Shown here: one piece after another, positions 18,005-26,390 of the stretch
Layout of the letters: every line of letters begins with the position of its first letter
Numbering within the stretch: position 1 is the first letter of the stretch
NCBI RefSeq assembly: GCF_020164585.1
Contig: NZ_JAIQZF010000005.1
Span: 186,001 to 250,000, forward strand
Length of the DNA stretch: 64,000 nt
Reading direction: 5' to 3'
Origin: Psychroflexus curvus
Lineage (GTDB): Bacteria > Bacteroidota > Bacteroidia > Flavobacteriales > Flavobacteriaceae
Notes under the pieces: model-generated
The model's input: only the letters and a program-made list of their open reading frames with translations
The model's database searches: none
Told to the model about the DNA's origin: nothing
Made by a program: the position numbers and the translations under genes

Positions 18005-18460
18005 TTAAATCGGTAGAATTTTGATCAAAAGCTGATAAGCTTCAATAGTCTCATTGGCTTTTATGGGATAGGGTGCCAAGTTTTTCAGGTAAACTATATG
18101 ACCAGGTGTGGTCAAAACTTTCTTTTCAAAACCCAAAGCAGGAATAGCAATTTTTCTAGAAACAGTTTCGGTACCGTCGTTGATTTCGATAAGAATTTCA
18201 GCTTCACCAGGCCAGACGCAAGTCACATCTTTTGGACAACGCCCGTCACTCACCACACTTTTGAAAGTAAGTTCATACCCTTCAATTTCTACATCATCCA
18301 ACACATCGAGTTTGGTCAAAATCTCAGGCACCTTAACTCGCCCTGCTGAAGTGTTTTTGTTTTCTTCTGAACTGCCTGACTTGGTTGCAGAGGCTGAATT
18401 TTGGGCGGATAGACTGCAAGTCATAAACATGACACTTAAAACCAATAGATAAAATTTCAT
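18005..18460 (-). CDS. Secreted hypothetical protein with Cys-rich RCPxxxxCxWxGEA motif
   Basis: About 151 residues from MKFYLLV at 18460; an upstream in-frame Met at 18484 would put MKRKPTRL before the signal peptide, which is less likely. The signal peptide ends near CSLSAQ. The key element is SDGRCPKDVTCVWPGEAEIL, a motif found in many small Bacteroidota envelope proteins with two paired cysteines and a Trp-Pro-Gly turn. An N-terminal Ser/Lys/Asn linker precedes the beta domain. Function is unknown. The gene ends 3 nt from the lspA stop. Confidence 0.75.
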   Translation of the reverse strand: MKFYLLVLSVMFMTCSLSAQNSASATKSGSSEENKNTSAGRVKVPEILTKLDVLDDVEIEGYELTFKSVVSDGRCPKDVTCVWPGEAEILIEINDGTETVSRKIAIPALGFEKKVLTTPGHIVYLKNLAPYPIKANETIEAYQLLIKILPI

Positions 18461-18733
18461 AAGTCGTGTGGGTTTGCGTTTCAAAACCTAAAGGTAACAG
18501 AAATTATACCAAATCATTACCTGTTTAAACACCTGGTTTTTTCTCGAATTTACACTAGGACTTTGCATCTGTTTTTAACGTTAAGGCCGCCAAGATTTTC
18601 GCAAAGAATGCGATTTTGAATAGTGTCAATTATCACTAATTTGAGTGGCTTTGCGTTTTTTCTAGGGGAGCTTTGTGCTTATTTATTTATAAGACTTACA
18701 AAAGGGACTATGCGTATTTAAAGGGGATTAAAA

Positions 18734-19555
18734 TTAACCCAAACCTACATCTAAAGTCATCATCACTACAAAACCTCCAATAAAACCAAGCGTAGCCAAA
18801 TCTATATTACGATCTTGCTGAGACTCTGGCACCACTTCTTCTATCACGACAAAAATCATAGCCCCGGCGGCAAAACAAAGCGCGTAAGGTAAAATAGGCT
18901 CAAAGGTTAACACAGCCCAGGCCCCTAACACTGCTGCAAAGGGCTCTACAATAGCCGACAAGTGACCATAATTAAAACTCTTCCATCGGGAAAGCCCGAG
19001 TCCGCGCAGGGGCATCGCCACTGCAAAACCTTCCGGAAAGTTTTGCAGACCAATTCCTATCGCCAAAGCTACAGCTCCACCGATACTCGCACCCTCCATT
19101 CCTGCAGCTGCTCCACCAAATAAAACGCCAACAGCCAGACCTTCGGGGATGTTGTGTAAGGTAATGGCCAGGGTAAGCAATACCGATTTATGCCATTTGG
19201 TTTTGACGCCTTCTGTCCTGTTCTCTTTAAAATTAACGTGTAAATGAGGTAATATTTTATCCAGTGCAAAGATGAACAAAGCGCCCAGGACAAAACCAAC
19301 TACCGCTGGAATTACTTTTACAAAGCCCTCACCATGACTCATCTCAATACCTGGAGCCAGTAAACTCCAGAAACTGGCAGCAACCATCACTCCACCAGTG
19401 AATCCAAGCATCGCATCAAAAAACTTTCGATTCATCCCCTTAAAAAAGAAGACTAAAGAAGCGCCAAGACCTGTCACCAGCCACGTGAAAATGGTAGCAA
19501 TCAGCGCAGCCATCACTGGATCTTGAGCTTCGAAAAAAGACAGTATAGTTTCCAT
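18734..19555 (-). CDS. ZIP family divalent metal transporter (GufA-type)
   Basis: A 273-residue inner-membrane protein with about eight membrane segments. The metal-site helices carry HNIPEG (134-139) and QNFPEG (171-176); the Gln in the second motif is typical of the GufA branch. A His-containing loop (HLHVNFKENR, 104-113) lies between TM3 and TM4. It imports Zn2+, Mn2+ or Fe2+. Its start is 2 nt after the stop of a DtxR/MntR-like regulator, so the two are translationally coupled and transcribed from one promoter with a palindromic operator. This argues for Mn2+ or Fe2+ homeostasis. Confidence 0.9.
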   Translation of the reverse strand: METILSFFEAQDPVMAALIATIFTWLVTGLGASLVFFFKGMNRKFFDAMLGFTGGVMVAASFWSLLAPGIEMSHGEGFVKVIPAVVGFVLGALFIFALDKILPHLHVNFKENRTEGVKTKWHKSVLLTLAITLHNIPEGLAVGVLFGGAAAGMEGASIGGAVALAIGIGLQNFPEGFAVAMPLRGLGLSRWKSFNYGHLSAIVEPFAAVLGAWAVLTFEPILPYALCFAAGAMIFVVIEEVVPESQQDRNIDLATLGFIGGFVVMMTLDVGLG

Positions 19556-19557
19556 AA

Positions 19558-20211
19558 TTAAATTTTGATATAAATGTTATTTGTAACCATTGTCGATACC
19601 CTCAACCTGTCCTCTTCAATTCGAATCAGCATAGAACCGTCAAACTCTTCCTTGTCCAAAACTTCTATAGTTTTACCTAAGGCTATTTTGTTTTTGTCCA
19701 GGTACTTCAAAAATTCTGAAGAAGTATCCTTAACGCCAACCAAAGTTCCTGTTTCACCTATCGACAAATCAGATAACAAAGTTTTATTGGCCACCTGGAA
19801 ATCCCCTTCAGCATCTGGAATAGGATCACCATGTGGATCTCTTTTGGGATAATCCAGGAATTTATCCAATTCTGAAATCAATTTTTCTGACTTGATGTGT
19901 TCCAGTTCTTCAGCAACCTCATGAACTTCATCCCAGGTAAAGTCAAGCTTTTCTACCAAAAACACCTCCCACAACCTGTGCTTCCTTATAATCTGTAGAG
20001 CTGTTTTACGGCCAGACTCAGACAAATAAACACCTTGGTATTTTTTATAAATCACCAGATTTTTATCCGACAACTTTTTAACCATGTCAGTCACTGATGA
20101 GGCCTTGGTTTGCATTTCTTCGGCTAATGCATTAGTGCTCACTCCGGCTTTAGCGTGTTTTTGCAAATGAAAAATAGCCTTTAGATAGTTTTCTTCAGAT
20201 AAGGAGAACAT
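19558..20211 (-). CDS. DtxR/MntR-family metal-dependent transcriptional regulator
   Basis: 217 residues with the three-domain layout: N-terminal winged helix (about 1-65, with TNALAEEMQTKASSVTDMVK), a metal-binding dimerisation domain with HRLWEVFLVE and EVHEVAEELEHI (about 78-110), and a C-terminal FeoA/SH3-like domain (about 145-217). It represses metal-uptake genes when loaded with Mn2+ or Fe2+. It is first in a two-gene operon with the ZIP transporter. A perfect 14-bp palindrome at 20266-20279 lies upstream of its -7 box, so autoregulation is likely. The metal cannot be decided from these residues alone. Confidence 0.92.
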   Translation of the reverse strand: MFSLSEENYLKAIFHLQKHAKAGVSTNALAEEMQTKASSVTDMVKKLSDKNLVIYKKYQGVYLSESGRKTALQIIRKHRLWEVFLVEKLDFTWDEVHEVAEELEHIKSEKLISELDKFLDYPKRDPHGDPIPDAEGDFQVANKTLLSDLSIGETGTLVGVKDTSSEFLKYLDKNKIALGKTIEVLDKEEFDGSMLIRIEEDRLRVSTMVTNNIYIKI

Positions 20212-20230
20212 AAATCAGTTTTAAGTTGAA

Positions 20231-20238
20231 CAAAAGTA
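20231..20238 (-). promoter_or_regulatory. -7 box of the regulator/ZIP operon
   Basis: On the minus strand TACTTTTG (20238-20231) matches TAnnTTTG and lies about 20 nt before the ATG at 20211. Confidence 0.55.
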
Positions 20239-20265
20239 AGTATTTTATTTAATCTTATAAAATAT

Positions 20266-20279
20266 TTAGATGCATCTAA
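20266..20279. promoter_or_regulatory. Candidate DtxR/MntR operator (TTAGATGCATCTAA)
   Basis: A perfect 14-bp palindrome embedded in AT-rich flanks, starting 27 nt upstream of the regulator's -7 box, so it would cover the -33 region. The outline TTAG...CTAA resembles known DtxR-family operators. The nearby GNAT gene on the other strand is about 170 nt away and may or may not respond. Confidence 0.6.
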
Positions 20280-20431
20280 TTTTAAACCGCCTCTTGTTGA
20301 GAACATCCATCTTTATGATGGGATCATCTTAAGCTTTTTACTCTGAAAGCTCCTTTTACTGATATAGTATCTTCTGCATTTTATTAATGAATATTTAATA
20401 AAAATGCAATCATGTGTAAAACAATTAGTAA

Positions 20432-20439
20432 TAGTTTTG
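20432..20439 (+). promoter_or_regulatory. -7 box of the GNAT-ovoA unit
   Basis: TAGTTTTG matches TAnnTTTG and ends 7 nt before the GNAT ATG at 20447. If used, the mRNA would be leaderless. Confidence 0.45.
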
Positions 20440-20446
20440 TCTTTAG

Positions 20447-20980
20447 ATGATTTCATTAAACAAAATAGATAAAGAAAAATACTTAGATGTCAAGCCAGAA
20501 CTTGAACGTCTCTATTTAGCTGCATTTACAGAAGGAATCTCAGCACAACACATCACTGCACAGGAAGCAGAAACCTACCTGGAAAAATTATTTTTAGAGG
20601 GTTATGGAATCTTCGGGTTTTCTGATGACAAGCTTATAGCTGCACTGATTTCAACTCCTTTAAGCTTTGATGACGAATGTCCCGAACATATCAAAAGTAT
20701 GTATGGTAACAGTAATTCTGAATACATCGCAGAAGTCCTGGTTGATCGGGATTACCGAGGAATGGGTTTGGGTAAAAAATTGATGCAGGCGTACAAGACA
20801 CATTTAGATAAAAACACGAAACACGTATTACTAAGGGTCTGGGATCAAAATAAAGCCGCTGTCGCTTTATATGAAAAAGCTGGATTTAAGGTCTGCGGAA
20901 GCATTGTTCAGGAGAAGTTTAGGCCAGATTCAAATGAAAGATTTATGATGCATAAAAATTATATGGCAAAGACTTATTAG
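20447..20980 (+). CDS. GNAT family N-acetyltransferase
   Basis: 177 residues, a single GNAT domain. The acetyl-CoA motif A is visible as VLVDRDYRGMGLGKKLMQAY (about 97-116), followed by motif B with RVWDQNKAAVALYEKAGFKV (about 128-147), as in small-molecule or protein N-acetyltransferases. The substrate is not inferable. It ends 9 nt before ovoA on the same strand, so the two are very likely co-transcribed. A role linked to ovothiol or another small thiol is a guess from context only. Confidence 0.85.
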   Translation: MISLNKIDKEKYLDVKPELERLYLAAFTEGISAQHITAQEAETYLEKLFLEGYGIFGFSDDKLIAALISTPLSFDDECPEHIKSMYGNSNSEYIAEVLVDRDYRGMGLGKKLMQAYKTHLDKNTKHVLLRVWDQNKAAVALYEKAGFKVCGSIVQEKFRPDSNERFMMHKNYMAKTY

Positions 20981-20989
20981 CCCATTATT

Positions 20990-23098
20990 ATGAAAGAATT
21001 CAATCTTAAAACCCCAAATCTTGTTGAAGGAGAACAACATCAAAAACGTCAGGAAATCCTTGACTATTTTAATCGAACTTTTAGTCTGGACGATGAGTTG
21101 TATAAAACTTTGAACGATGATAAGGCGTTTTATATGCGAGCAGACCAGCTTCGTCATCCACTCATCTTTTATTACGGGCATACCTCTTGTTTTTATGTCA
21201 ATAAATTGGTTTTGGCCGGACTTTTACCTTCTCACATCAACCCTGCTATTGAATCTACGTGTGCAATAGGCGTTGATGAAATGTCATGGGACGACTTAAA
21301 TGATAAAAATTATAACTGGCCTAGCGTTGATGAAGTCAGGGACTATCGAAATACAGTGAAATCGACCATCATAAAACTCATAAACGAATTGCCTTTAACG
21401 CTCCCAATCAATTGGGAAAGTCCGTTTTGGCCAATTATCATGGGGATTGAGCACCAAAACATTCATATCGAAACTTCATCTGTTTTGATAAGACAATTGC
21501 CTGTGGAAGTGCTTCAAAATGGAAAATTCGATGCTATTTGTGACACAGATAAACGAACTGTTCAGAATGAATTAATTGCTGTAGAAGGTGCAGAAATGCA
21601 TCTAGGAAAACCACATGATCACCATCTGTATGGGTGGGATTTGGAATATGGAAATTATAATGAAAGTGTCAGGGATTTTAAGGCTTCAAAATATCTGGTT
21701 TCCAATGCTGAATTTTTAGAATTTGTAGAAGATCGCGGTTACCATGACCAGCAGTGGTGGAGCGAAGAAGGTTGGTCTTGGCGAAGTTACAAAAACGCGG
21801 AGCACCCTTTATTCTGGCGAAAAGACGGTGACTCCTACAAACTCCGTTTGATGACAATGCTTATCCCTATGCAGTGGAATTTCCCTGCAGAAATCAACTA
21901 CCTGGAAGCCAAAGCATTTTGCAATTGGAAATCTGCCAAAACAGGGAAAAAACTTCGTTTACCCACCGAAACTGAATGGTATAGATTAGTCGATCATTGT
22001 CAGGTTAAAGATGCTACCAATTGGCAAACAGCCCCAGGAAATATCAATTTAGAACACTACACTTCGCCTTGCCCGGTCAATCAATTTTCATTTGGAGAGT
22101 TTTTTGACGTCATAGGTAATGTCTGGCAGTGGACAGAAAGCCCAATCACGGGTTATCCAGGATTTAAAGTTCACCCTTTATATGATGATTTTTCAACACC
22201 TACATTTGATGGGAAACACAACATCATCAAAGGAGGGTCTTGGATTTCTACAGGTAATGAAGCTACATTGCATGCCAGATATGCTTTCAGAAGGCACTTC
22301 TACCAGCATGCTGGTTTTAGATATATCGAATCTGAATATGAACCGAACATCAGAATTGACAGCTACGAAACCGATGAAGAAATCGCGATTTCATGTGAAC
22401 AAAATTATGGAGAGGAGTATTTAGGATATAAAAAATATCCACTTCAATTGATTGAGCTTTTGAAAGAACAGATTGAAAATACTTCAGATAAAAAACTATT
22501 GGATTTGAATTGCGATACAGGTCGTTTAGCTTTTGAGGCTTCCTCTATTTTCAAGGAAGTAACTGCTATAGATGCTTCTGCACGCTTTATTCGCCCTGCT
22601 ATTGAGCTACAAAACAAAGGTTTGTTGCGCTACGTCATCAAAGATGAAGGCGATTTACAATTATTTAAGGATGTGTTATTGAAGGATTTAAAGTTGAATA
22701 ACAATGCGAATCCTGTGCTTTTCATGCAGGATGATGCCATGAAATTGAAAAAGAGATTCAGCGATTATGATGTGATTTTAGCATTTAATTTACTTGAAGA
22801 ATTACAAAATCCAACTGCTTTCCTTAGCACAATCCATGAGCGACTGAACAAGGATGGCTTATTGATTTTAGGCTCAACCTACCACTGGAAAGAAAGCATC
22901 AGCCAAAAAGATAACTGGATAGGTGGATTCAAAAAGAATGGTGAACCCGTAAAGTCAATTGAAGGTATGCATGACCTATTATCCACCCAATTTGATTTGG
23001 TTTCAGCGCCTTTGGATCTGAAATACCTTACAAGAAAATCAAGTCGAACTTTTGAAGTAAATAGTTCGGAAGTGAGTATTTGGAAAAAAAATAAGTAA
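20990..23098 (+). CDS. ovoA: 5-histidylcysteine sulfoxide synthase / mercaptohistidine N-methyltransferase (ovothiol synthase)
   Basis: 702 residues in three modules. The N-terminal DinB-like domain has the non-haem iron motif HxxxHxE as H155-QNI-H159-I-E161. A formylglycine-generating-enzyme-like domain follows (about 195-455; VEGAEMHLGKP, GNVWQWTESP, IIKGGSWISTGNE). The C-terminal SAM methyltransferase domain (about 490-702) carries LLDLNCDTGRLAFEAS. This architecture is that of OvoA, which joins cysteine to C5 of histidine with O2; the C-terminal domain methylates the imidazole to give ovothiol A, a redox-protective thiol. The separate C-S lyase OvoB needed for the pathway is not in this window. 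Confidence 0.92.
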   Translation: MKEFNLKTPNLVEGEQHQKRQEILDYFNRTFSLDDELYKTLNDDKAFYMRADQLRHPLIFYYGHTSCFYVNKLVLAGLLPSHINPAIESTCAIGVDEMSWDDLNDKNYNWPSVDEVRDYRNTVKSTIIKLINELPLTLPINWESPFWPIIMGIEHQNIHIETSSVLIRQLPVEVLQNGKFDAICDTDKRTVQNELIAVEGAEMHLGKPHDHHLYGWDLEYGNYNESVRDFKASKYLVSNAEFLEFVEDRGYHDQQWWSEEGWSWRSYKNAEHPLFWRKDGDSYKLRLMTMLIPMQWNFPAEINYLEAKAFCNWKSAKTGKKLRLPTETEWYRLVDHCQVKDATNWQTAPGNINLEHYTSPCPVNQFSFGEFFDVIGNVWQWTESPITGYPGFKVHPLYDDFSTPTFDGKHNIIKGGSWISTGNEATLHARYAFRRHFYQHAGFRYIESEYEPNIRIDSYETDEEIAISCEQNYGEEYLGYKKYPLQLIELLKEQIENTSDKKLLDLNCDTGRLAFEASSIFKEVTAIDASARFIRPAIELQNKGLLRYVIKDEGDLQLFKDVLLKDLKLNNNANPVLFMQDDAMKLKKRFSDYDVILAFNLLEELQNPTAFLSTIHERLNKDGLLILGSTYHWKESISQKDNWIGGFKKNGEPVKSIEGMHDLLSTQFDLVSAPLDLKYLTRKSSRTFEVNSSEVSIWKKNK

Positions 23099-23651
23099 TT
23101 ACTTGGTTTGAATTTAAGTAGAGATTGAATCAATCGTTTGAAGAAGCTCTGACTTCAAATTATAATTTACATATATATTGACTACTTTAACTTTGAGGTC
23201 TTAAATTCAATAGGATAAAACTATCTGATAAACGTATCGCATTGTTCTCTCCAGGTTTATAGGTCGTTATATTTATAATTGATTTCACCCATATTTGAAT
23301 ATGATGTTGGAGAAATAAGGCCACTTTTGGTCTGAATCTATTTGATAGCCAGCTTTGACATCACCTGAAATCCATGATAGAAAAAAATTCTACTATCTCT
23401 AAACTTAAAATGTCTCAAAAAAAGAAATAGGAATATACTATGCAAAGTTTTTGGCTTAGCATTTAAAACCACTGACAAATCAAAAAAACAACCAAGTCAA
23501 TTAGCATTGACACTTGAATCGATTTCCTCTTAGATCCTCAGCACAAATTGGTTGATAAGCTTTTGAATGATTTATCTCGTTAAATCTTAGGATGTATTTA
23601 GATTTATATACTTTTATTTTTTAGCTTTGCCTAAAATTAAATTGATTTATA
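23099..23651. other. 553-nt gene-free region before the ZnuD-like receptor
   Basis: AT-rich with stops in all frames. Two short, adjacent, out-of-frame stretches near 23455-23584 read like protein (for example ESISS followed by DPQHKLVDKLLNDLSR) and could be relics of a decayed gene, but they are too short to call. The promoter of the following receptor gene lies at its end. Confidence 0.4.
23622..23629 (+). promoter_or_regulatory. -7 box of the TonB receptor gene
   Basis: TAGCTTTG matches TAnnTTTG, 22 nt before the ATG at 23652. Confidence 0.5.
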
Positions 23652-25919
23652 ATGAAATATAATATTTGGGCTGTCTTATTTCTGCTTGGTTTTACAACCT
23701 ATTCTCAAACCGGAGATATAGAGGGTCAGATTACTTTTAAAGGTGATGCTGTTTTTACGGCTAACATTGAAGTTATGGATCAAAATGAGTATACCGTCAC
23801 AGATGAAAATGGGACGTTTTTATTTCAAAAGTTACCCGCAGGAACTTATCAACTCAGAGTAACTTCACTGGGATATGTCGACAAAATTAAATCAGTAGTA
23901 GTAAAATCAGAAGAAACCACAAATGTTACATTTCTACTACTACCTAGGAACACTACTTTAGAAGAGGTGATTATTATTGATCGGCAAACGGGATTAAATT
24001 CAAAAACACCTTACAATTACACACCTATAAGTATGGGCCGGATTGAAAACAAAAGCAGTCCATCGGGTGTCATGGGAATTCTAAGAGAAGTGCCTGGGGT
24101 TTATGGTGCAGAATTTGGCCAGGGTATTGTAAAGCCTTTTATACGCGGGCTTGGTTTCAGCCGGGTAGCTACCATTTTTCAAGGCAATAAATTAGAAAAT
24201 CAGCAGTGGGGTGCCGATCATGGTTTGGGCGTCAATGATCTTGGTGTGGAACGTATAGATGTCATCAAAGGTCCTGCCTCTGTATTGTATGGTTCAGGGG
24301 CTTTGGGCGGAGTGATTTTACTTCATGATGATGAGTTTTACAAAAACTCCAAAACGCTTTCCGGAAATATTGGAACGACCTTCAATTCGGTTTCCAATGG
24401 ATTGCGAACCTACGGATCTGTAGGTCAGAAATTTGACAGCAACCTATACTTCGGAATTGACCTTGCCTACGAAAACCATGCGGATTATAAATCTGGAGAC
24501 GGTAACATTATTGGAAACAGCAGGTATAATATGAGTAGCGCCAGAGTTCATGCAGGCATCGAAAAAGAAAACTTCGACAATAAATTATCGGTCTCCTATT
24601 CGATGCAAAATCTTGGAATTATAGGAGATGATGAACTGGAAAATTCCAATGCAACGACAAGGAATGACAGAGACATGCAATTGCCCTTCCAGGAAGTTAC
24701 CGATGTTTTGGTGTCTTACAACCAGCGAATGGACCACGGAACATTTGAATCTGTATTTCATATTTCTCATCATTTTAACGATAGGAAAGAAATAGAAACC
24801 AACCTTAATCTGGTTGATTTAGGTCTCAATCAGAATAACACCTTTTACAATGCCAGGATAAATTTTGGGAGTGGGAATTTCACCCATAATTTAGGTTTGC
24901 AGGGAAATTTTTTGAAAAATGAAAATCAAAATCCCGTACAGGACATCTTAATTCCCAACGCCAATTATGCTGAAAACGGCGCTTACTATATGGTAAATTG
25001 GGACTGGAAAACCTACTTTATTCAGGGGGCCCTTAGATATGATTACCGACATGTCAATGCCGATGCCAACGATGATCAATTTATTGAAGCGGGCTTTGTA
25101 TTGCCTGGTGAACCCAAAAGCCGAACTTTGGAATCCAACTTTAGCGGGTTTACTGGTTCTCTGGGAATTACTAAAACGTTAAGCAACACTCAAAAATTGA
25201 AAGCTAATTTCTCCTCTGGTTTTCGGTCACCAGATTTAGCTGAGTTGTATTCTTTTGGACAGCATCCGGGCACGAATAGGTTTGAAAAGGGCAATGCCAG
25301 TTTTGAACGTGAACAGAGTCTGCAATTGGATTTCAATTACAGTTTAACCATGGATAGGTTTAGAATGGACTGGTCAATTTTTGGTAGTCAGGTTGATAAT
25401 TACATTTTCTTTGCTGATACAGGAGAAACAAGGTCTGACTCCGGACTTCAAATTTGGGAATACCAACAAGTGAAAGCTCGACTATACGGCAGTGAACTCA
25501 ATTTACAATACGTCGCTTTAGAGAATAGAAGCTTGAGGTTTAATCTGGGTGCAGCTTTGGTGAGAGGAGAAAACAAAGATTTTGAAGAGCCATTAACATT
25601 TATACCACCAGATAATGCCAACCTGGAAGTCAATTACAGTTTTGGTAAGCTTCAAAACACCTCCCTTTTTTCAAAAGTGAGAGGTGTCGCAAGACAAGAC
25701 AGACCTGGCTTTAACGAAGAAGAAACCGATGGGTTTACCCTGGTGGATATTGGCTTAAGCACAACATTTAAGTTTGGAAGCACAAACACTCTAGAAGCTT
25801 CATTTGCTTTGCAGAACCTGTTTAACGAAACTTATGTGGATCACTTATCGATTCTTAGGGCTTTCAATATTCCAAGTCCCGGAAGAAACCTTATGCTGAA
25901 CCTAAGGTATAAGTTTTAG
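23652..25919 (+). CDS. TonB-dependent outer-membrane receptor (ZnuD-like, probable metal uptake)
   Basis: 755 residues. The signal peptide ends near TYSQ (residue 19). A carboxypeptidase-regulatory-like beta domain follows (about 22-95), then the plug domain (about 120-225) with GVYGAEFGQGIVKPFIRGLG and VERIDVIKGPASVLYGSGAL. A 22-strand barrel ends in the C-terminal aromatic signature LMLNLRYKF. The plug sequence, with an invariant-looking GADHGLG loop, resembles the zinc receptor ZnuD/ZirD branch more than the SusC or siderophore types. No SusD partner is present. Metal specificity is inferred from plug similarity, not shown. Confidence 0.88.
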   Translation: MKYNIWAVLFLLGFTTYSQTGDIEGQITFKGDAVFTANIEVMDQNEYTVTDENGTFLFQKLPAGTYQLRVTSLGYVDKIKSVVVKSEETTNVTFLLLPRNTTLEEVIIIDRQTGLNSKTPYNYTPISMGRIENKSSPSGVMGILREVPGVYGAEFGQGIVKPFIRGLGFSRVATIFQGNKLENQQWGADHGLGVNDLGVERIDVIKGPASVLYGSGALGGVILLHDDEFYKNSKTLSGNIGTTFNSVSNGLRTYGSVGQKFDSNLYFGIDLAYENHADYKSGDGNIIGNSRYNMSSARVHAGIEKENFDNKLSVSYSMQNLGIIGDDELENSNATTRNDRDMQLPFQEVTDVLVSYNQRMDHGTFESVFHISHHFNDRKEIETNLNLVDLGLNQNNTFYNARINFGSGNFTHNLGLQGNFLKNENQNPVQDILIPNANYAENGAYYMVNWDWKTYFIQGALRYDYRHVNADANDDQFIEAGFVLPGEPKSRTLESNFSGFTGSLGITKTLSNTQKLKANFSSGFRSPDLAELYSFGQHPGTNRFEKGNASFEREQSLQLDFNYSLTMDRFRMDWSIFGSQVDNYIFFADTGETRSDSGLQIWEYQQVKARLYGSELNLQYVALENRSLRFNLGAALVRGENKDFEEPLTFIPPDNANLEVNYSFGKLQNTSLFSKVRGVARQDRPGFNEEETDGFTLVDIGLSTTFKFGSTNTLEASFALQNLFNETYVDHLSILRAFNIPSPGRNLMLNLRYKF

Positions 25920-25964
25920 CAGTTTTTTATTTCTTATGATCCTGCAGAATTAACAAAGCCTAAC

Positions 25965-25972
25965 TATCTTTG
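25965..25972 (+). promoter_or_regulatory. -7 box of the DUF2721 gene
   Basis: TATCTTTG matches TAnnTTTG, 25 nt before the ATG at 25998. Confidence 0.45.
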
Positions 25973-25997
25973 ATTCGCTATTCTAAAGGATTGTCTT

Positions 25998-26390
25998 ATG
26001 GATGTTTCATTAACCACACCCGCACTGCTTTTTCCCGCAATTTCATTATTACTCCTCGCCTACACCAATAGATTTTTGACCATTGCAGGCCTGATTAGAA
26101 GCTTGCACCAAAAATATCAGGATCATCCTGATACGGATGTTAAGGCGCAGATTTCTAATTTGAAAAAGCGCGTGACACTCATCAAAAACATGCAGCTATT
26201 TGGCATTGTTTCACTGCTGCTTTGTGTTGTGAGCATGTTTGCGATTTATGAAACCTGGCAAACTCTTGGTAGCATCATCTTTGGAATTTCACTGGTGTTG
26301 CTGATGGTATCTCTCATCTTATCCATCATCGAAATTCAGATCAGTGTTAAGGCCTTAAATATTCAACTTAAGGATATAGAAAACGACTAA
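25998..26390 (+). CDS. DUF2721 family membrane protein
   Basis: 130 residues with three hydrophobic segments: 8-27, about 72-92 and 95-115. The opening (LTTPALLFPAISLLLLAYTNRF) followed by a charged segment with RSLHQKYQ and a heptad-like stretch is characteristic of DUF2721. Function is unknown; it is an inner-membrane protein. It overlaps the stop of the convergent reductase by 4 nt. Confidence 0.82.
   Translation: MDVSLTTPALLFPAISLLLLAYTNRFLTIAGLIRSLHQKYQDHPDTDVKAQISNLKKRVTLIKNMQLFGIVSLLLCVVSMFAIYETWQTLGSIIFGISLVLLMVSLILSIIEIQISVKALNIQLKDIEND

Noticed and set aside
23380-23584. Protein-like stretches in two frames, suggesting a decayed gene upstream of the TonB receptor
   Set aside because: Too short and broken by stops; no recognisable domain, so left as a possibility in the intergenic entry.
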